64,000 nucleotides of DNA. Origin: Halalkalibacter suaedae (GTDB lineage: Bacteria > Bacillota > Bacilli > Bacillales > Bacillaceae_D). A program made the position numbers and the translations under genes. The stretch lies in assembly GCF_017939705.1 (NCBI RefSeq), contig NZ_JAGKSQ010000002.1, forward strand, positions 1 through 64,000, given 5' to 3'. Shown here in pieces: positions 60,860-64,000 of this stretch. How positions within the stretch are numbered: position 1 is the first letter of the stretch; each line of letters starts with the position of its first letter. Under the pieces are notes generated by a model, which saw only the letters and a list, made by a program, of their open reading frames with translations, had not been told where the DNA came from and did not search any database.

Positions 60860-61833
60860 TGAATTTAAATACATTAATCGAACGAAGTCAACGCCATTTG
60901 GCGAATGTTCACTCTTACATTGCTGAGCGGGGTTTAGAAATTGTTCGTCGTTGTCACAAAGAAGGAATTTATGTTCAAATCACTCATGGCTTGCGTACCA
61001 TCGCAGAACAGAACGCACTATACGCAAAAGGTCGAACTGTTCCAGGGGCAGTTGTGACTAATGCAAGAGGTGGTTATTCTTATCACAATTTCGGTTTGGC
61101 CATAGATTTTGTTGTTTTAAATTCAGACGGATCAGCTAACTGGAAAGTAGATAAACGTTGGAGAAGAATGGGAGCAATCGGTGAAGCGTTAGGTTTAGAG
61201 TGGGGTGGTAGTTGGACTAGCTTTAAAGATTATCCTCATTTTCAGCATACTTTCGGTTTAACGACTGCTCAGCTTCGTGCAGGTGTGAAGCCACCTAGTA
61301 GCAATCAACCTCTCCCGTCTTCAACCACACTTGGTAGGGGTTGCTCTCTTTATACGTGCAAGGGATCATTGGTCACTTCATTACAAAAGGACCTCATCAC
61401 ATTGGGTGAGAAATTACCACGGTTCGGAGCAGATGGAGACTTTGGCCAAGAAACAGAAGAGGCGACAAAAGCATTTCAGGCAAGGTACAAACTGGCTGTA
61501 GATGGGATTGCCGGTCAACAAACCCTAAATAAGATTAAAAGTTTAATTGAAGCAAATAAACCACAGTCTACACCAAAAAAGGAGGAACCATTTATGTTAG
61601 AGAAAGCAATTGTTATTAACTCATCTGCCGATTACCCTGCAGCAGAGATGGCTATGAATAAATTAGGAGCACCGGTGGTTAGTCGTACACTAGCTTCTAA
61701 ACAACAAATGGCGAAGGAGCTTTTTGTAATCGGTGGTAGCAAAGACGGATTAAAAGCAGACAAGTTTACTGTTTTAAGTGGTGAAAACCGTTTTGACACT
61801 GCTCAAAAGGTTGCAAAACATATCGGTCTATAA
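60859..61833 (+). CDS. endolysin: M15 peptidase, PG-binding and CWB2 domains
   Basis: A 324-residue lysin. The N-terminal L-Ala-D-Glu peptidase (CwlK-like, about 10-145) has the zinc site HNFGLAID and PHFQH. A peptidoglycan-binding domain follows (about 165-230, LVTSLQKDLITLG and DGDFGQETEEATKAFQ), then a cell-wall-binding repeat of type 2 (about 248-324, VINSSADYPAAEMAM). AAAGGAG precedes the ATG. Confidence 0.92.
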   Translation: MNLNTLIERSQRHLANVHSYIAERGLEIVRRCHKEGIYVQITHGLRTIAEQNALYAKGRTVPGAVVTNARGGYSYHNFGLAIDFVVLNSDGSANWKVDKRWRRMGAIGEALGLEWGGSWTSFKDYPHFQHTFGLTTAQLRAGVKPPSSNQPLPSSTTLGRGCSLYTCKGSLVTSLQKDLITLGEKLPRFGADGDFGQETEEATKAFQARYKLAVDGIAGQQTLNKIKSLIEANKPQSTPKKEEPFMLEKAIVINSSADYPAAEMAMNKLGAPVVSRTLASKQQMAKELFVIGGSKDGLKADKFTVLSGENRFDTAQKVAKHIGL

Positions 61834-61877
61834 AAACAAAATGCCCTTCGCCTTAGACGGTGAGGGGCTTTGTTTTG
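61833..61877 (+). terminator. terminator after the lysis genes
   Basis: AAAACAAA with TTTGTTTT, and GCCCTTCGCC with GGTGAGGGGC, form a long stem. Confidence 0.8.
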
Positions 61878-61961
61878 TGGAATTAACAAATAATTTACAG
61901 TTTCTTTATTGATGTAGTTAATTTTCCCTATTATAATGTAAGAAAAAAGGAGAAATTACCT

Positions 61962-62297
61962 ATGTTAGATAACACTGTAAATTTCATTACAAATTATAAA
62001 GTCCCAATACTGACAGTTAATGCTTATAGATTGTTATTTGATATCGAAAACTACCTAAGAGAAATAATTACAGAAAGTCGATTCAGTAACAATATAAATT
62101 ATGAGAATCTAATGTTATTTCACATGATTACTATTGTTGAGTCGTTGCCATCTACAAGTACAGCCTTTTCTAAGCAAACAATAAATCAGCTATATGGGAT
62201 AATGAAAATTAGAAATAAAGTTTGTCACATGAAAGCTATCAGTGAACAGGAGTATCAAGAGCTCTATCAATGCTGGCAAACTTTATTCAGTCATTAA
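61962..62297 (+). CDS. small HEPN-like protein, possible RNase/toxin
   Basis: A 111-residue helical protein. Near its C-terminus MKIRNKVCHMK contains R-N-x3-H (an Rx4H pattern), the catalytic motif of HEPN ribonucleases, placed at the start of a helix as expected. No antitoxin-like gene lies beside it on the same strand. It sits after the lysis genes, where conversion genes are common. A functional HEPN RNase is a proposal only. Confidence 0.55.
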   Translation: MLDNTVNFITNYKVPILTVNAYRLLFDIENYLREIITESRFSNNINYENLMLFHMITIVESLPSTSTAFSKQTINQLYGIMKIRNKVCHMKAISEQEYQELYQCWQTLFSH

Positions 62298-62643
62298 TCA
62301 TGTAATTATGAATGATGTCTCTGACGGAATTCTTTATTACTTCATTTAAGATACTCAACTCTTGTTCATAACCCCGGCACTTTACTAGATACTTTGTAAA
62401 CATTCCGCTACTTTCTTTTCCATTTTCATACACTTTCAATCCAGTTTTATTCATATCTCGTTTTACTTTGTATATCTCCTTACCGATCCGTTCAATACAC
62501 CCTTCGATCATCTCTGTGTAAGGCTCACTAAATTTAAATCCAGCTGCATTTACTTTTGTAAGATCCTTCTCCAGTACTTTTCTAGCCATAGGCAAATAGA
62601 TAAATAATCTTGCTAGTTTCATTTCATCTGTTTTGATGTGCAT
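62287..62643 (-). CDS. phage protein, helical, unknown
   Basis: A 118-residue, Lys- and Met-rich helical protein (KLARLFIYLPMARKVLEKDL ... YTEMIEGCIERIGKEIYKVK). It converges on the HEPN-like gene with an 11-bp overlap of ends. Second gene of the SOS-type minus-strand unit, 11 bp after the 55-residue gene. No family recognised. Confidence 0.6.
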   Translation of the reverse strand: MHIKTDEMKLARLFIYLPMARKVLEKDLTKVNAAGFKFSEPYTEMIEGCIERIGKEIYKVKRDMNKTGLKVYENGKESSGMFTKYLVKCRGYEQELSILNEVIKNSVRDIIHNYMIND

Positions 62644-62654
62644 AGGTCATCACC

Positions 62655-62822
62655 CTAGGCTTTTTCGTTTGATTTCATACTTTTGTTTAATACAGTTAGT
62701 GCAGCATCTATATTTTCTATTGTGAATTCAAAACGCTCTGTCATCTTTCCGTTCACTATAATAATAAAGTGATCATCTGTGTGAATAAGTCCGGTACTTC
62801 CTCTAGTATTTACGGTTAGCAT
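62655..62822 (-). CDS. 55-residue protein under SOS-type promoter
   Basis: A 55-codon gene with AAAGAGGTGG before the ATG. The product is a beta-hairpin followed by one helix (LTVNTRGSTGLIHTDDHFII, ENIDAALTVLNKSMKSNEKA). First gene of the leftward unit of the divergent SOS-type promoter pair. No family recognised. Confidence 0.65.
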   Translation of the reverse strand: MLTVNTRGSTGLIHTDDHFIIIVNGKMTERFEFTIENIDAALTVLNKSMKSNEKA

Positions 62823-62844
62823 TTTTCCACCTCTTTTTAAGTTG

Positions 62845-62873
62845 ATTATATACGAACTAGCGTTCTATTTCAA
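62845..62873 (-). promoter_or_regulatory. leftward promoter with perfect SOS box
   Basis: Minus-strand TTGAAA and TATAAT are 17 bases apart. The spacer holds AGAACGCTAGTTCG (62,853-62,866 on plus as CGAACTAGCGTTCT), an exact match to CGAAC-N4-GTTC. Confidence 0.8.
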
Positions 62874-62874
62874 C

Positions 62875-62903
62875 TTGAATCAGAATGTATGTTCGTATAT
62901 AAT
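62875..62903 (+). promoter_or_regulatory. rightward promoter with SOS-like box
   Basis: TTGAAT and TATAAT are 17 bases apart with AGAATGTATGTTCG (62,882-62,895) in the spacer, one base off the SOS box. It mirrors the leftward promoter. Confidence 0.75.
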
Positions 62904-62933
62904 GTAATAAAAGATGAATAGAGGGTGTTTCTT

Positions 62934-63152
62934 ATGAAGGAACTTACATTAAAGCAGAAGCAGGTCCTTACATGTATTGTGGCGTTTATAGCTAAACATA
63001 GTTTCGCACCATCTTCTAGAGAACTAGGAGCGTTATTGGAACATAGTTCTCCTTCAACCACACATCGTTATTTAGTGACGTTAAAGGAAAAGGGATATGT
63101 TGATTGGATAGAATCGAAGCCTAGAACATTACGTGTATTGAAAGGAGCTTAA
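62934..63152 (+). CDS. LexA DNA-binding domain without peptidase domain
   Basis: A 72-residue protein equal to the N-terminal winged helix-turn-helix of LexA (KELTLKQKQVLTCIVAFI, SSRELGALL, SPSTTHRYL, LKEKGYVDW) and ending before the self-cleavage domain would begin. It starts at 62,934 behind GAGGGTG. It should bind SOS-type boxes but cannot be cut after DNA damage, so it may act as a non-inducible competitor of host LexA or re-set SOS control of the prophage (inference). Confidence 0.8.
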   Translation: MKELTLKQKQVLTCIVAFIAKHSFAPSSRELGALLEHSSPSTTHRYLVTLKEKGYVDWIESKPRTLRVLKGA

Positions 63153-63154
63153 TT

Positions 63155-63367
63155 ATGAGATGCTTGTTTGAAGTGAGTTTAGAAAACCGTCAACCTATAC
63201 AAATAATATATATGGATGGTAACGGTTCAATCTCTCAAAGGTTTGTTACCATTAATTCATAAAACGAGGATCATCTTATCGGCTACTGTCATTTTAGAAA
63301 CCAAAAACGCATGTTTAAAATAGAGAGTATTCTTTCTGCTGGCATCTCAAGAAGAAGTCATGCATAA
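63155..63367 (+). pseudogene. small WYL-type gene split by an in-frame TAA
   Basis: A frame of 35 codons (MRCLFEVSLENRQPIQIIYM ... RFVTINS) ends at TAA (63,260-63,262). The same frame continues for 34 codons (HLIGYCHFRNQKRMFKIESI ... RRSHA). Together they have the size and pattern of the roughly 70-residue WYL-type proteins of Bacillus phages, so a single point mutation or read-through stop is likely. AAAGGAG precedes the ATG; it follows the LexA-like gene. Confidence 0.65.
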
Positions 63368-63436
63368 TTAGCATCCTCCTCGCATACGCTAATAGCAAAG
63401 CGCAGCAACGCAAGCTGCTTATAGCGTTTTAGACAA

Positions 63437-63477
63437 AATACCGAGTGGGAACGTTCCCTTACTCGGTATTTTTTTGT
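63437..63477 (+). terminator. strong terminator
   Basis: AATACCGAGT pairs with ACTCGGTATT, with GGGAAC/GTTCCC as inner stem, followed by TTTTTTG. It ends the LexA-like/WYL unit. Confidence 0.9.
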
Positions 63478-63519
63478 TTTATCCTCCTTCTGGACTTCCT
63501 CTAAGCTTGCTGGCTGAAT

Positions 63520-63699
63520 GTGGAAGGGGAATACGAACGACCTTTTGTATGTAATGCATTATCGATGGTAGTAAACCGCTATGAGACTAAAGATCATAGT
63601 TCACTAACTAAAAGGCACTCAAAGAAATATGGACGACCAATAATTGATGTGTTAAAAGAAATTCAGTCCAGGAATAAACATATACTGTTATCAAGATGA
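63520..63699 (+). CDS. possible gene remnant, 59 codons
   Basis: A GTG-started frame without a ribosome-binding site (VEGEYERPFVCNALSMVVNR ... NKHILLSR). The composition looks protein-like and the frame is open, but the start is poor and the gene may be a 3' fragment left by recombination. The stretch 63,368-63,746 has otherwise only the terminator and a short hairpin (GCAGC/GCTGC). Confidence 0.25.
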   Translation: MEGEYERPFVCNALSMVVNRYETKDHSSLTKRHSKKYGRPIIDVLKEIQSRNKHILLSR

Positions 63700-63713
63700 A
63701 GTATTTTGAGAAA

Positions 63714-63748
63714 ATATAAAAGAGCTTTTAGCATTAAACCAAAAGCTC
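63714..63748 (-). terminator. minus-strand terminator
   Basis: GAGCTTTT pairs with AAAAGCTC around an 11-base loop; on the minus strand it is followed by TTTTATATTTTC. Confidence 0.75.
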
Positions 63749-64000
63749 AAAACTCATAATCAGAATCCCTCATGGCCTCTACTGGTCTCTTGTTATAAGT
63801 AATTTTATAATACCTCCCTTTTTTTGCTCGTAGTTTATCGTTTAACCATGCTATTATAAGGTTTCTTATATTATAATCTATTTCGTTAAAATCTAATGCT
63901 TCCTTATCATAAGGTACGTGAGATTCCCCATGTCTCGAAAAAATACCAGTTCCCTCCTTTGAATTGGCGAATTGAGAAAAACTTCCTAAGAGAAAGAAAT
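63747..64000 (-). CDS. 3' part of an unknown gene running off the window
   Basis: At least 83 codons are open on the minus strand to the window edge, ending NIRNLIIAWLNDKLRAKKGR, YYKITYNKRP and VEAMRDSDYEF. It is soluble and charged. It is not the missing part of the permease. No family recognised; it could be the last phage gene or a host gene. A good terminator follows. Confidence 0.55.
   Translation of the reverse strand, partial: FFLLGSFSQFANSKEGTGIFSRHGESHVPYDKEALDFNEIDYNIRNLIIAWLNDKLRAKKGRYYKITYNKRPVEAMRDSDYEF

Larger units (their letters stand above)
18319..64000. mobile_element. temperate siphophage prophage, right end not seen
   Basis: A complete-looking set of phage modules in standard order: integrase, repressor/Cro switch, early and replication genes, late regulator, terminase, head, tail, lysis. 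The left edge is where the permease frame ends (about 18,306-18,326), next to the serine integrase as expected. The right edge should restore the 5' part of the permease gene, but neither that nor a repeat of the left junction is visible up to 64,000. The last clearly phage-type gene is the WYL relic ending at 63,367. Confidence 0.85.

Noticed and set aside
1..64000. tRNA, rRNA or insertion-sequence genes
   Set aside because: No cloverleaf, rRNA stretch or transposase motif was seen; a covariance-model search would be needed to exclude tRNAs fully.

Overview
The window looks like the chromosome of a spore-forming, AT-rich Bacillaceae (Firmicutes) carrying a prophage. The host part (about 1-18,318) holds Bacillus-type genes: a YumC/YcgT-type ferredoxin reductase, a manganese catalase, VrrA/YqfQ- and SpoVIF-type proteins, a bacillithiol deacetylase pair (yojF-bshB2), and a copper island (csoR, copZ, copA and a His-rich exported protein) with three CsoR-type operators. 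Most host genes are single or in pairs with clear intrinsic terminators.

At 18,319 a permease gene read on the minus strand is cut off at its 5' side, and a temperate siphophage genome begins. From left to right it has: a large serine integrase with a probable TTG start; an ImmA-type metallopeptidase operon whose promoter contains a LexA/SOS-type box; a four-gene ABC-three-component-like defence operon, including a 58-codon membrane protein, lying behind the repressor; a repressor/Cro switch with three operators of the form TACGC-N5-GCGTA; small early genes; a recombination/ssDNA-type protein ending in an SSB-like tip; a replication initiator gene containing five 23-bp iterons; recU; xtrA; a 6.7-kb cargo block; a late sigma-like factor (xpf type); small and large terminase, portal, head, head-tail connector, tail tube, tail chaperones (with a -1 frameshift site), tape measure, Dit and a 1455-residue tail fibre/endopeptidase; holins and an M15 endolysin; and a right-hand accessory block with a small HEPN-like protein, divergent SOS-type promoters, a protein that is only a LexA DNA-binding domain, and a WYL gene broken by a stop codon. 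The right attachment site and the missing 5' part of the permease are not seen, so the prophage probably continues beyond base 64,000.

The most unusual region is 31,269-38,100. In phage PBSX xtrA and xpf are neighbours; here they are separated by several cargo modules, each preceded by an intact or decayed copy of xtrA. The 3' end of xtrA carries the GGGGGAGG-type ribosome-binding site used by the next gene. Three related terminators punctuate the block. The cargo is an AbiC-like abortive-infection protein, a subtilase + SAR2788-family toxin + Cys-rich protein trio, and three unrecognised membrane-anchored proteins. It reads as a hot spot in which defence and conversion genes were added one after another, with xtrA as the repeated landing sequence. 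Together with the repressor-linked ABC-3C-like operon and the HEPN-like gene, the prophage appears to carry several separate host-protecting or competitive functions. Function assignments come from reading the sequence; no database search was run.
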